Assembly: GCA_018003015.1 (NCBI GenBank)
Contig: JAGNEZ010000057.1
Coordinates: forward strand, 1 to 39,451
Origin: Phycisphaerae bacterium
Lineage (GTDB): Bacteria > Planctomycetota > Phycisphaerae > UBA1845 > PWPN01
DNA: 39,451 nt
Direction of reading: 5' to 3'
Shown: positions 15,171 to 24,320 of the stretch, piece by piece
Layout of the letters: every line of letters begins with the position of its first letter
How positions within the stretch are numbered: the first letter of the stretch is position 1
Made by a program: the position numbers and the translations under genes
Notes under the pieces: model-generated
What the model saw: only the letters and a program-made list of their open reading frames with translations
Told to the model about the DNA's origin: nothing
Databases searched by the model: none

Positions 15171-16346
15171 TTAGCTCCGACGACGGCGGGCGCCGAGCAG
15201 GCAGCCACCGATGCCCAGGAGCAGGACGGTCGTCGGCTCAGGGACGACACCGAAGACCATCATGGCGTTGGCCGTGTTGCTGTTCGGGTCGGTATCCCCG
15301 ATAACCAGATACCGGCCGTCCGGGGTGAAGGCTATGGAGTAGTTGAAGTTCGGGAGACCTTGCCCCTGGGTGGTGTTCCCTTCCTCCACGTCAAAGTCGA
15401 TCTCCAGGGTGGCCACGAACGTGACTGGGTCGATCCGGTAGAGGGCGTCGTCCGGCACGTAGGTGGCTGACGGGTAGTTGTCATCGTCCACCACCCAGAT
15501 CGAACCGTCCAGCGGATTGACGGTCATGCCCTGAACGTTATCCAGCAGGTCACCGGTCAAGCTGGGCAGGGTGATTTCGTGGGCGGTGAGCACGCCCTCG
15601 GGGCTCAGCGTGAAGATCTGCGTCACCGGCTTACCATCAACCGTGCTGGTCATTTGGACCGGTGCCATGTATACGACGCCGTTCTTCTGGTCGGCCGCCA
15701 TATTCTCCGGACTGGCGTCGGGCATCGTGCAGTTCGGCAACGTGGCCCAGGTCGCCATCGTCTTGTAGCCGGACCCGTCCGGAGAGACGGACTCGATCGC
15801 ATTAGTCTCGTTCTTGTCGAGGCCCTTGTCGTTCAGCAGGATGTCGCCGGGTTTCGCCATGCTTCCGTTGAAGCCGGGGGGGGCAATCTCAGCGCCAAAG
15901 GGATCATCGTCGCCGGTGCCGCCCATGAAGGCATTGCCAGCAAACACAACACTGGCGGTGGCGGTCCCCATCGGGTCGGTGATCTTCCGCAGGCCGGCAG
16001 TGTAGTCGTAGGGTATGTAGAGATCCCCGTTAGCGTCGACCACGACGTCGGAGGGGTTGCTGTCGCCCAGGTCACCCAGGCCTATCGACTTCGTGGTCCC
16101 GGACATGAAATCGGGGGCAAAAATGAGGGCCCGTACGTCGTCCGTCGTTTCGCTGACGTAGTACAGGACTTGACCCGAGGCATCGAACGCCGCTCCGGTT
16201 GCCGCACCACCGACCGGGACGGATGCCTTGAAGCCACTGATGTAGCTGCCGAAGCCGCCGAACTCGACCGCTTGGGCCAGCCCCGCTCCCAGCAGCAGCG
16301 TGGCTACCAGGCCGAGAGTACTTATTGCACATCTGGTTGATCGCAT
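15171..16346 (-). CDS. PEP-CTERM protein with propeller-like body
   Basis: The protein has 391 residues from the ATG at 16346, preceded by GGAGGAGAAGGA; the in-frame ATG at 16406 lies inside the promoter. A signal peptide (STLGLVATLLLGAGLAQA) leads to repeats such as GAAFDASGQVLYYVSETTDD, VVVDANGDLYIPYDYTAGLR, MTVNPLDGSIWVVDDDNYPS and YSIAFTPDGRYLVIGDTDPN. These look like blades of an NHL or SMP-30 type propeller. The tail VPEPTTVLLLGIGGCLLGAR then RRRS is a PEP-CTERM sorting signal. It is probably a surface protein; no catalytic residues can be pointed out. It has its own promoter and is followed by a strong hairpin, so it is likely transcribed alone. Confidence 0.8.
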   Translation of the reverse strand: MRSTRCAISTLGLVATLLLGAGLAQAVEFGGFGSYISGFKASVPVGGAATGAAFDASGQVLYYVSETTDDVRALIFAPDFMSGTTKSIGLGDLGDSNPSDVVVDANGDLYIPYDYTAGLRKITDPMGTATASVVFAGNAFMGGTGDDDPFGAEIAPPGFNGSMAKPGDILLNDKGLDKNETNAIESVSPDGSGYKTMATWATLPNCTMPDASPENMAADQKNGVVYMAPVQMTSTVDGKPVTQIFTLSPEGVLTAHEITLPSLTGDLLDNVQGMTVNPLDGSIWVVDDDNYPSATYVPDDALYRIDPVTFVATLEIDFDVEEGNTTQGQGLPNFNYSIAFTPDGRYLVIGDTDPNSNTANAMMVFGVVPEPTTVLLLGIGGCLLGARRRRS

Positions 16347-16692
16347 TCCTTCTCCTCCAAAAACACGTCCCAAAAGCGAAATGACGAAAGGACACCAGTT
16401 TCCCATAATCTACTCCGGAGACGACTCAACGTCAATAGCGGCCCACCACAGAGGAGGATTCTGGAAGCGATGACGGATGGCGGCGTTAGTCTGGAGGAAC
16501 ATCTTCCGGACGAAAGGGAATCCATGGGTTTCTTAAGAATTTATTGTGCATGAAGTTATGGTAGTCATGGGGCTCTGCCAGGCACCCCGAAGGAGGGCCT
16601 CGGAACAGGGGGAGGTCTCACCACCGGGTGACGCTGCAAAGCGATCCCGGAAGTCTTGGGTCTGTCCTTCGAGGCAACGGGCATGGTTGCCC
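16347..16692. other. Gene-free stretch with leftward promoter
   Basis: About 346 bases between two leftward genes. It holds the promoter at 16407-16435 for the PEP-CTERM gene. Between 16440 and 16692 nothing else is recognised, and the plus-strand frame that starts at 16546 is antisense to the next gene. Confidence 0.4.
16407..16435 (-). promoter_or_regulatory. Sigma70-like promoter of the PEP-CTERM gene
   Basis: Read leftward, TTGACG (16435-16430) and TAGATT (16412-16407) are 17 bases apart. The gene starts about 60 bases after the -10 element, at 16346. The presence of this promoter supports that start over the longer frame. Confidence 0.55.
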
Positions 16693-19218
16693 TCACCTCG
16701 CTCCGTTGGTCCAAGTCACGCGGGCGACGAAGACGCTGCCGTCGGCACCGCGCGGATCTGGTTGGCCTGCCAGCGTGTACTCGGCGTCCGTGATCCACGA
16801 TTCGCGGTCTGTGATGGGCGTCGCTCCGAAGTTGCCCAGCATGGCCCCCCGTTCCGGAATCAGGACACGCTCCGTGGCTCGCAGAACGCGCAATCTGGCC
16901 GGGTCCACCTGGGCGATGAACAGGGGAGCCCGGTGGCGGGGGATGTGATCATTGCCTGCTCCTCGGCGGGTGTAGCACAGGAACAGGCCCTGGTTCGTCG
17001 ACAGCCAGTGCTGCTGCGTGTTGTAGCTGCCGAGCTCGTTGCCGTCGTCGAACAGCCACGGACTCACCGGGGCGTAGTTCAGCCCGTCCTGACTGACCGT
17101 CACGTACCCTCGTTTGTCGCTCCGGATGGTCAGATACCAGTGGCCGCGGTGATGAACGATGGAGGGTTCACTGAAGCCTCGGTCGATGTTCAGAAGGAGT
17201 TCATCACCGCGTTCGAGGCACCTGAGCTCCCGGCCATCGAACGCGCAGCGAATCACGCTGACCGATGTCGGCGCACTTGCAGACTTCCCGTGATAGAAGG
17301 GGACGAGCAGCGTGCCACCCGGTTCGACCGCCCACTGAGAGCAAGCGCTTCGGAAGAAGTTGAATTCCCCTCCGGCGGGCGGTTGCACGGCCTGCCAGTT
17401 GGACCATGTGTCGCGCTCCGGATCGTAGACGGCGTACGCGGTCTGGTGCGAGCGCGGCCGGTCGTCGAGCTGCCTGCCTTCGGGGTCGTAGCGGACTTGG
17501 GCTCCGATGGCGATCACCCGCTTCGTCGGCTGGTGCCAGCCCGGGGTCACGTCGGCGACGGCGATGGTCGCACCCCCCCGCTCCTTTCGCCAGGCGAGTT
17601 CGGGCACTTCCGTCGGCCCGGTCCACGTCCGGCCCAGGTCGTCGGTGCGCATCATGTACAGGCCCGAGTAGTGATCCGATGCCCGTAGATGCTTCTGAAG
17701 GGTCATGATCACGGCGGGCTTGCGGTCACGTCCCGCGGCGGGCACGGCCGCGACCCGGGGATGGAACCAGCAGAAGTCCGGTGAAAGCTCCTTCTTCGCC
17801 ACGTCGAGCCGCACGTCTTTGATCAGTTGGGTCGGGAGCCTGGCGTCGAGGGCCTTGGTCATGGCCTCGATCATGAGGTTGTCCATCATCGGCGGCACCC
17901 AGCAGTAATTGTCGTCGTAGCCGTCTCGCCAGCACTGGTCCGTGGGCATGTACCCGGGAGCCCCATCGCCAAAGCCGGCCACGACCACAAACGAATCCGG
18001 ACGCAGCCGCTGGGCGGTGAGCTGGTAGGCTACGAAGCTCTCCGCCGGCATGATCATGAACTGACTGGCGTCGTCGCCCAGCGCCAGGCAGGGGACGTCG
18101 ATGGGATGTCGGGCGTCCACGCGCTGCCGCCAGCTCAATCCGAGCGCGGCAGAGATCCTCGGCCAGCGACCGGCTCGAGCGTCGGCGAGCGTCGTCCTCA
18201 TGGCATCCAAAGCAAACCCGCCGGTGTCGCGGGCAGGCAGGGCTAGCTTCGCAACGCGGAACTGGACGCGGCCCAGGGGGTGTTTCTCGGTTGCGTTCCA
18301 GGCCGCAAGCATGGCTTGGTACAACCGGTCGGCGAGGATCGGCCGGTTTTCCGCCGCACCGGTGTTGTACTTGCCGGCCGTGGTGTCACCCGCGCACCCG
18401 GTGAAGTAGATCTGGAGGCAGCCGGAACTGTCTTTCTGTCGCCGAGCTCGGGCCATGCCCGGGAAATCCGCCGAGACGAATCCGCGCCCGTAGTGGCTCA
18501 TCGGATGGACCGCGTAGCAATTCCATGCGACCACCGGCCGATCACCGTCCCATAGGCTGATCGTCTTGAGCCAGGGATCGATTTCGCCCTCGGGGGCGCC
18601 GTACATGTCGCCGCTGGAACTGCCCCGCCCCCAGTGGATCTTGCCCTCCGGGGTCATCACCCGGCGGTTGGATGCGATCCGCTCCACTTTGGCCTGGCCG
18701 ATTCCGAAGTGAGTCACGGGACGCGGAGACGCCAGGGCCTCACGCAAGGCCCGGGCCGTCCTCCGCACGGCGGTCTCATGGAATTCGAGATCGCAGTTCC
18801 AGCCTTTCAATCCCTGTTCGTTCAGCAGTTTCTGCGCCGTCAGATCGCAGATGGGCGCATCATGCTGATGGACGGTGGCCAGCATGACCCGTTCCCGGCT
18901 TGTACCGGCCGCCTCGGCCAGGGCTTCCCGCCATCGGTCGTACGAGTCGTTGTTGCACTGGCACCAGTCCAACGCGATGACCACCACGGGTTCCCCGGGC
19001 CCCAGCAGCACACATCCCTTGGCGTAGAGCGGGTCGACGATCTCCTTGGCGTCAGCCACACCGCCGCCCATACACGCATGGCCTATGGGGATGGTCACGT
19101 CGGCGGAGAAAACCGCCACGCGGTAGGGGGGCTCAGAGCCAGAAGGAGCGTCCGCCGCCCCCAGGGGCGCGGTCGCGGAGAAGAAAGAAGCGATCACAGT
19201 GGCAAGCAACCGGGTCAC
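16693..19218 (-). CDS. Secreted ceramidase-like / sialidase-like fusion protein
   Basis: The protein has 841 residues. Its signal peptide (LLATVIASFFSATAPLGAAD) is followed by a neutral-ceramidase-like N-domain (about 30-470). This carries FSADVTIPIG, VMLATVHQHDAP (His117, His119), NCYAVHPMSHYGRGFVSADF and FTGCAGDTTAGKYN, which hold the histidines of the zinc site and the usual HxHxAP motif. The C-terminal part (about 480-841) is a propeller with sialidase-like blades: MMRTDDLGRTWTGPTEVPEL, FSEPSIVHHRGHWYLTIRSD and TVSQDGLNYAPVSPWLFDDG. Neutral ceramidases cleave N-acyl bonds of sphingolipids; the bacterial relatives in this phylum may act on other amides. A joining of the two domain types in one chain is unusual. 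It lies 104 bases after the related gene at 19323. Confidence 0.75.
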   Translation of the reverse strand: MTRLLATVIASFFSATAPLGAADAPSGSEPPYRVAVFSADVTIPIGHACMGGGVADAKEIVDPLYAKGCVLLGPGEPVVVIALDWCQCNNDSYDRWREALAEAAGTSRERVMLATVHQHDAPICDLTAQKLLNEQGLKGWNCDLEFHETAVRRTARALREALASPRPVTHFGIGQAKVERIASNRRVMTPEGKIHWGRGSSSGDMYGAPEGEIDPWLKTISLWDGDRPVVAWNCYAVHPMSHYGRGFVSADFPGMARARRQKDSSGCLQIYFTGCAGDTTAGKYNTGAAENRPILADRLYQAMLAAWNATEKHPLGRVQFRVAKLALPARDTGGFALDAMRTTLADARAGRWPRISAALGLSWRQRVDARHPIDVPCLALGDDASQFMIMPAESFVAYQLTAQRLRPDSFVVVAGFGDGAPGYMPTDQCWRDGYDDNYCWVPPMMDNLMIEAMTKALDARLPTQLIKDVRLDVAKKELSPDFCWFHPRVAAVPAAGRDRKPAVIMTLQKHLRASDHYSGLYMMRTDDLGRTWTGPTEVPELAWRKERGGATIAVADVTPGWHQPTKRVIAIGAQVRYDPEGRQLDDRPRSHQTAYAVYDPERDTWSNWQAVQPPAGGEFNFFRSACSQWAVEPGGTLLVPFYHGKSASAPTSVSVIRCAFDGRELRCLERGDELLLNIDRGFSEPSIVHHRGHWYLTIRSDKRGYVTVSQDGLNYAPVSPWLFDDGNELGSYNTQQHWLSTNQGLFLCYTRRGAGNDHIPRHRAPLFIAQVDPARLRVLRATERVLIPERGAMLGNFGATPITDRESWITDAEYTLAGQPDPRGADGSVFVARVTWTNGAR

Positions 19219-19322
19219 AGCGAGACCTCCGTTTCAGCAGCCGCGACCGCGGGCTTCGTCCGGCCGGCCCAGGAGCGGGCGACGCGGATGGCGGCCGCAG
19301 GGCGCCTCGGGCATCCGAGTCC

Positions 19323-20804
19323 TCAGGCTAGGAGTGCGCGGATAGCCGATTCCAGAACCTGTTCTGTCTCGGGTGCGACGCACGATGCGGGACCTGTCTC
19401 GTAGCCTCCTTGGGCGTAGCCGATCTTCGTCCCAATGTACTGCGGTCCGCAATCGCCGTACGCGGCCATGCAGAGGAAAGCATCCGGGCGCATCGCGGCC
19501 GCCGCGAGCTGGTACTCAACGAACAGTTCGCCAGGCATGTGCAGCACGTAGGCATTGCCCATCCGCAAACAGGTCAGGTCGATCGACTCTCCTCGGGCGC
19601 AGCGGCGCAGCCAGATCAGCCCACCGGCTGCGTTGGCTCGCTCGCGCAGCGTCTGGTTGGGGTCGTCCAGGACCTTCAGGCATGCTTCCTCGGTCAGCTC
19701 CTTACGGACCGGCAGCTTGACCGGCAGCACTCGCCAGCCCAGATCCGCGGCGCGAAGCGGTTCTTTCTTGACGCCCTCCCAGGCCCGAGCCATCCCGTCC
19801 GCCAACCGGCCCGCCAGTTCGAACCGCCGCCCGGGGCTGCCGTCGTTGTACTTGCCGGCGGCGACGTTTCCCCCGGCTCCGTTGAAGTGCACGTGGAAGA
19901 CCTCGGGTTCGGTCGCCTCGCGCAGACTCCTGGCCAGACCGACAAAGTCCGCGCTCACCGCCCCGCGTCCATAGAAGCTCTGGGGGTGGGTGGCATAGTA
20001 GGTCACGGCCGCCAGCGGAGTGTCCCCGTCCCAGAAGCTGACCAGCTTGACGTAAGGGTCAATCGTCCCCTCGGGGTGGGCCGCAACCTCGGGATCCTTG
20101 CAACTGCTCATCCGGCCGTGCAGGATCTTGCCGTCGGGACCGATGATTCGCCGATTGGATGCGACCCGATCGACTTCTGCCTGCCCCAAGCCCAGATGCG
20201 TCACCCGCCGCGGCTGCTCCAGGCTTTGCGACAGGGCCCGCCCAGCCCGCTCCAGGGCCGCCCGTGCCGATGGCCCATCACAGACGCTGCCGCCCAGTCC
20301 GCGAGGGATGAGTAGCTCGTCGATGTCAAAGTCCACGCTGGGGGCATCATGCTGGTGGACCGCGTGGACGGCGACGCGCTCCGGGGTCGTGCCGGCCGCC
20401 TTGGCCAGGGCCTCGCGCCAGACCCGGTAGCCGCCGTTCTGAACGGACGTCCAGTCCAGGGCGCACAGCACGATGGGACGCTGGTCCGTAAGCAGTACCA
20501 GACCTCGGGCGGAAAGCGGGTCGATGATCTTCCTGGCCGGTCTGACCAGGGCCCTGCAGAGTGGGCTGCCCAGCGGCGGAGTCACGTCGGCCTGGAAGAA
20601 GGCGATCTTCAGTTCTCCTCCGGCCGGAACCGGACCGTTCGATCGGCCCGGCGAGGGTGTCGCGCCCTCGGTCATACGGTGTGTGGCCGTCTCCGCGGCG
20701 AGCGACGGAGACGTGTGGGCCAGGGTGACCGCCGCCGCGCCGGCGGCTGCAAGGAACTGCCTCCGCGTCGCCTGGTTCGGATCGTGGGTACCATCACCTC
20801 TCAT
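19323..20804 (-). CDS. Tat-exported ceramidase-like amide hydrolase
   Basis: The protein has 493 residues from the ATG at 20804, preceded by GGAGGAG at seven bases. Longer in-frame starts exist (20843, 20954) but are less supported. A twin-arginine signal ATRRQFLAAAGAAAVTLAH (Arg14, Arg15) is followed by the neutral-ceramidase-like domain: FFQADVTPPLGSPL, VHAVHQHDAPSVDF (His150, His152), YYATHPQSFYGRGAVSADF and FNGAGGNVAAGKYN. It is a paralogue of the N-domain of the next gene but lacks the propeller. Zinc ligands appear conserved, so it is probably an active N-acyl hydrolase. It follows the DegT gene by 91 bases on the same strand and is likely in one operon with it. Confidence 0.8.
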   Translation of the reverse strand: MRGDGTHDPNQATRRQFLAAAGAAAVTLAHTSPSLAAETATHRMTEGATPSPGRSNGPVPAGGELKIAFFQADVTPPLGSPLCRALVRPARKIIDPLSARGLVLLTDQRPIVLCALDWTSVQNGGYRVWREALAKAAGTTPERVAVHAVHQHDAPSVDFDIDELLIPRGLGGSVCDGPSARAALERAGRALSQSLEQPRRVTHLGLGQAEVDRVASNRRIIGPDGKILHGRMSSCKDPEVAAHPEGTIDPYVKLVSFWDGDTPLAAVTYYATHPQSFYGRGAVSADFVGLARSLREATEPEVFHVHFNGAGGNVAAGKYNDGSPGRRFELAGRLADGMARAWEGVKKEPLRAADLGWRVLPVKLPVRKELTEEACLKVLDDPNQTLRERANAAGGLIWLRRCARGESIDLTCLRMGNAYVLHMPGELFVEYQLAAAAMRPDAFLCMAAYGDCGPQYIGTKIGYAQGGYETGPASCVAPETEQVLESAIRALLA

Positions 20805-20895
20805 GAGAGACTCCTCCGGCCGGTCATGAGACATCAAAGACATGCCCTCCGTTTCGTGCCCAGGCCAACGACCTGATGCCAGTATCGATGGAGGC

Positions 20896-22221
20896 CTATC
20901 CGACCTGGGCGAGCATCTCGCGATGGGCCCAGACTTTCTCGAAGGCCTTGACATACTGATCGATCAACTCGGGCGCCTGGTTGGTGAAGATCGGTATGGA
21001 GATGGCACGACGGTTTGCCTCATCGCTGCCCGCCAGGTCGCCCGGGTCCGCCGGGACGTGGTGCCACCACTGGGCTTCCCGGAAGAACGGGTACTTGTGC
21101 AGCACGTTCCAGCTGAACGTGCTCACGCTGACGCCCTCGGCTTTCAGTGCCTTGACGATCGCATCGCGCGGCAGGCCGGCCTTCCTCTCGTCGATCAGCA
21201 GGATGTTGTCGCGGTAGTACACGCGCTGCATGTCGGGCCGCGTGTACTGTGCCGCCAGGCCGGGTAGCTGCTCGAGGCGCTTGTTCAGTCCGTCGTTCAG
21301 GGCGACGACCCGCTTGTTGTGCTCGGGCAGCTTCTTGAGCTGGCAATGGCCGAGCGCCGCCGACATCGGATGGATGCGGAGCTTCCCTCCGAAGGCGGTC
21401 TGATCGTACTTGCGGTACGGACTGTCCTCGGGGAAGGTCTTCGGGAGATCGTAGTTGCCGTAGGTTACCGCACGTTCAAAGTCGCTGCGCTCGTAGTACA
21501 TGGCCATGCCGCCCTCGATCGCGGGAAGCGGCTTGCCCATCTGGAGGCTGAATGCCGACATCCGGCCCCAGGTGCCGATCAGCTTGCCTTGGACCGATGC
21601 ACCATGAGCATGGCTGCAGTCCTCGAGCAGAATCAGGCCTTTCTCCTTGGCGAAGTCTGCCAGGGCGTCCATCTCGCACGGGACACCAAACCAGTCTACC
21701 GCGAGGATCCCTTTCACGTCCTTGGTCAGTCTCCTTCGGCAGTCTTCGACGCTGATGTTGAGCGTGCGGGGATCGATGTCGACGAACCGCGGCACGATGC
21801 CGAACATGCGAGGGCCGGCCCACGGGAACCAGGTGGTGTAGCTGGCCACGAGGATCTCGCTGCCCGGCGGCAGGTCCAGGGCAAACAGCATCGAGGTGAG
21901 GGCACTCGTACCGTTGGTGTGTGCCTTCACGAACGGCATCTTGAAGTACTCAGCCCAGGCTTTCTCGAACGGCGCGATGGTGCCGTAGTTCGGATTGCGC
22001 ACCAGTTCGAGCACGGCCATCTCCTCATCCCGGCCGTACTGTGGCCATTTCGTCGCGTCGCCAACGGGTGCGGTCACGGCCTTCGGGCCACCCTTTAATG
22101 CCAGCACCTCCGCTTTGCCGGCAGCTCGGGCCTGCCCGGCAAGCGACAGCCCGGCCGCGGCCGCTCCACCCGCTTTCAGGAAGGTGCGACGCGTCGTTTC
22201 TCGTCCTTTTCTATTGATCAT
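20896..22221 (-). CDS. Tat-exported DegT/DnrJ/EryC1-family PLP aminotransferase, first paralogue
   Basis: The protein has 441 residues from the ATG at 22221; the frame is open to 22299 but the twin-arginine signal TTRRTFLKAGGAAAAGLSLA starts properly here (Arg11, Arg12). The fold follows: HTNGTSALTSMLFALDLPPG (phosphate-binding start), then LILLEDCSHAHGASVQGKLI (Asp201, pairs with the PLP ring nitrogen) and MSAFSLQMGKPLPAIEGG (Lys230, Schiff-base lysine). Conserved Lys and Asp argue for real aminotransferase chemistry on a keto sugar or cyclitol. The EDCxHAHG motif is closest to inosose and AHBA-type members. Export of such an enzyme is unusual; Tat would move it already folded with PLP. A TACAAT lies about 105 bases upstream. 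Confidence 0.8.
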   Translation of the reverse strand: MINRKGRETTRRTFLKAGGAAAAGLSLAGQARAAGKAEVLALKGGPKAVTAPVGDATKWPQYGRDEEMAVLELVRNPNYGTIAPFEKAWAEYFKMPFVKAHTNGTSALTSMLFALDLPPGSEILVASYTTWFPWAGPRMFGIVPRFVDIDPRTLNISVEDCRRRLTKDVKGILAVDWFGVPCEMDALADFAKEKGLILLEDCSHAHGASVQGKLIGTWGRMSAFSLQMGKPLPAIEGGMAMYYERSDFERAVTYGNYDLPKTFPEDSPYRKYDQTAFGGKLRIHPMSAALGHCQLKKLPEHNKRVVALNDGLNKRLEQLPGLAAQYTRPDMQRVYYRDNILLIDERKAGLPRDAIVKALKAEGVSVSTFSWNVLHKYPFFREAQWWHHVPADPGDLAGSDEANRRAISIPIFTNQAPELIDQYVKAFEKVWAHREMLAQVG

Positions 22222-22326
22222 GATCGAACCCCTGCCGGCCAGCGTTTGTGAATTGGACACGTGATGGGCCGAAGCACGCATCACCAGGCAACCTGGCACG
22301 ATCAGGTTGCCGGCCCTGGTTCACTT

Positions 22327-22355
22327 ATTGTACACCCCTCGCCTTGAGACACCAA
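22327..22355 (-). promoter_or_regulatory. Weak sigma70-like promoter before the DegT gene
   Basis: Read leftward, TTGGTG (22355-22350) and TACAAT (22332-22327) are 17 bases apart. The -35 match is poor. The gene starts about 105 bases further on at 22221. Confidence 0.3.
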
Positions 22356-22506
22356 TGCAGCTGGTGTTTTGGCGGTCACTTCCGGGATGGCCGGAGTATC
22401 CGCGCAGGGCGAAGGGCATTGTTCAGCTTCAGGGTGCCGCCCTGTCGGCCAGGGGCCGCCCGCGTTCTAATCCTCTCGAGCCATCGCCCCCTGAGCCGCC
22501 GGTCGA

Positions 22507-23820
22507 TCATGCCAGCTGCTTGCGGTGCGCCCAGATCTTCTCGAAGGCCTTGACGTACTGCTCGACCACCTCCGGCACTGGCCGGGTGAAGTACGGAAGC
22601 CAGATGGCCGTCGCGTTCGCCTTCTCAGATCCGGGCAACTCCGGGATCGTCGGCTTGTGGTGCCACCACTTCTCCTCCGCGTACAGCGGGCATTTGTGCT
22701 GGAGACGGTAGACGAAGCGCGAGGCCGCCACTCCTTCCGCACGCAGGGCCTGGACCAGCCGGTCACGGGAAATACCTGCTTCGGCCTCTTCAACGAAAAG
22801 GACGTTGGCGTCATAGTACAGTCGCTGGGCTTCCGGCCGGGTGCGCTGATCATACAGCCCGGGGAGCTGAAGCAGTCGATCGTTGAGCGAACGAACCTGC
22901 TGGACCCCGCTCACGTTGCGCTCACGAAGCTTCGGGAACTGGGCGCGGATCAGGACGGCAGCCATCGGGTGCATCCGCAGCTTGAGACCCAGGCCGGTGC
23001 CTTCATAACGGGCATACCCGCTGTCGCCGCCGAAGGTTTTGGGCACGTCGTAGTGCCCGAAGGACACGGCTCGCTCAAAGGAGGAGCGATCGCGGTACAT
23101 GCCCATGCCGCCTTCAATGCCGGGCAGCGGCTTGGTGGTCTGGAAGCTGAAAATGGACATCTCTCCCCAGGTGCCCATGAGCTTGCCCTTGAGCGAGGTG
23201 CCATGGGCGTGGGCACAGTCCTCCAGGACGATCAGGCCCTTCTCCTTGGCGAAGTCGCAGAATCCGTCCATGTCCGCCGGGTTGCCGAACCAGTGAACCG
23301 GAAGGATAGCCCGGGTGCCCTTGGTGAGGCGGCGACGGGCATCCTCCAGATCCATGTTGAGCGTGCGGGGATTGATGTCGACGAACACCGGCACCAGGCC
23401 GAACAAGCGCATGGGGACAATCGTGGCGAAGAAGGTGTAGCTGGGCACCATAATCTCGCTGCCGGGGGGGAGATCCAGGGCGAAGAACATGGCCGCCAAA
23501 GCGCTGGTTCCGTTACAGTACGTCTTGGCATAGGGCACTTTGTAGTAGGCCTTCCAATCATCCTCCAACTCATCGTTCGGGCCGTAGGTGGGGTGGCGCA
23601 GCATCTGCAGCACCACGTTCTCCTCGGCCTCTCCGTAGAGAGGCCAGGTGTCTGCTCCTTGGGTCCGGGCGGTGACGGCTTTGTCGCCGCCCAGCAACGC
23701 CGGCTTCTCGGTCGATGCGGCCGAGGCGGGTGACGACTGGGCCAGCGTCAGCCCAGCTGCTGCCAGGCCGGTCTTGCCGAGGAAAGCACGACGCGTACTT
23801 GCCGGTTTTTTTCGTGTCAT
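22507..23820 (-). CDS. Tat-exported DegT/DnrJ/EryC1-family PLP aminotransferase, second paralogue
   Basis: The protein has 437 residues from the ATG at 23820 with AGGAG upstream; the frame is open to 24003 but the signal starts here (STRRAFLGKTGLAAAGLTLA, Arg10 and Arg11). It is collinear with the first paralogue: YCNGTSALAAMFFALDLPPG, then LIVLEDCAHAHGTSLKGKLM (Asp201) and MSIFSFQTTKPLPGIEGG (Lys230). Its Asp and Lys fall at the same residue numbers as in the neighbour. Both also share a WWHHxP motif near the C-terminus. A gene duplication followed by specialisation is likely; the two could also form a heterodimer. It is 286 bases upstream of the first paralogue on the same strand. Confidence 0.8.
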   Translation of the reverse strand: MTRKKPASTRRAFLGKTGLAAAGLTLAQSSPASAASTEKPALLGGDKAVTARTQGADTWPLYGEAEENVVLQMLRHPTYGPNDELEDDWKAYYKVPYAKTYCNGTSALAAMFFALDLPPGSEIMVPSYTFFATIVPMRLFGLVPVFVDINPRTLNMDLEDARRRLTKGTRAILPVHWFGNPADMDGFCDFAKEKGLIVLEDCAHAHGTSLKGKLMGTWGEMSIFSFQTTKPLPGIEGGMGMYRDRSSFERAVSFGHYDVPKTFGGDSGYARYEGTGLGLKLRMHPMAAVLIRAQFPKLRERNVSGVQQVRSLNDRLLQLPGLYDQRTRPEAQRLYYDANVLFVEEAEAGISRDRLVQALRAEGVAASRFVYRLQHKCPLYAEEKWWHHKPTIPELPGSEKANATAIWLPYFTRPVPEVVEQYVKAFEKIWAHRKQLA

Positions 23821-24320
23821 CGTTTGCTTGCTCCTGAGAAGCGAGGAGTGATCTCTCGATATCATCACCGGAGGCGGTGAGCACCGCGGTCTCCGGCGAC
23901 CGCCCCGACTCGAACGAGAGGGACGGTGCCAGCGTGGGGTCCTCTCCTGCCGCGCCGACCGTGCCGCAAATCTGCAGCCGGCCTTCATCCGGCAGCCGAC
24001 CACCTCTTCTACTTTCTACCGCCCGCAGGCGATGGCGTCAACCGGGCGGATCAACCGCCGGGAAGGTCCGCGCTCGCCCGCGAGCGGTCTACGAGGTCGG
24101 GGACAACAGGGCGTCGGAGAACGCCGGCCCAGTGGGTCAGGTTCGGACTTGCCTGCCCTTTCGCGTCCCCTTGTTTGGGCCGCGGCGGACGACTATGTTG
24201 GGTGGGTGAACCACCCGGCCGGTCGCGATCTGCGGCTCAATGGGCGGTCCCGGCACCGTCGGGCGGCGAGACGCCGCCCGCACATTCCGACGGCCGAGCC
24301 GTCTGTGTCGAGGAGAAGCC
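23821..24320. other. Gene-free divergent stretch
   Basis: About 500 bases between the leftward aminotransferase gene and the rightward isomerase-like gene. No promoter with good consensus in both boxes was found by eye, and no small gene is supported. It may contain control sites for both sides, but I cannot identify them. Confidence 0.4.

Noticed and set aside
22525-23733. A plus-strand open frame of about 402 codons
   Set aside because: It is antisense to the second DegT paralogue, whose family residues are clear.
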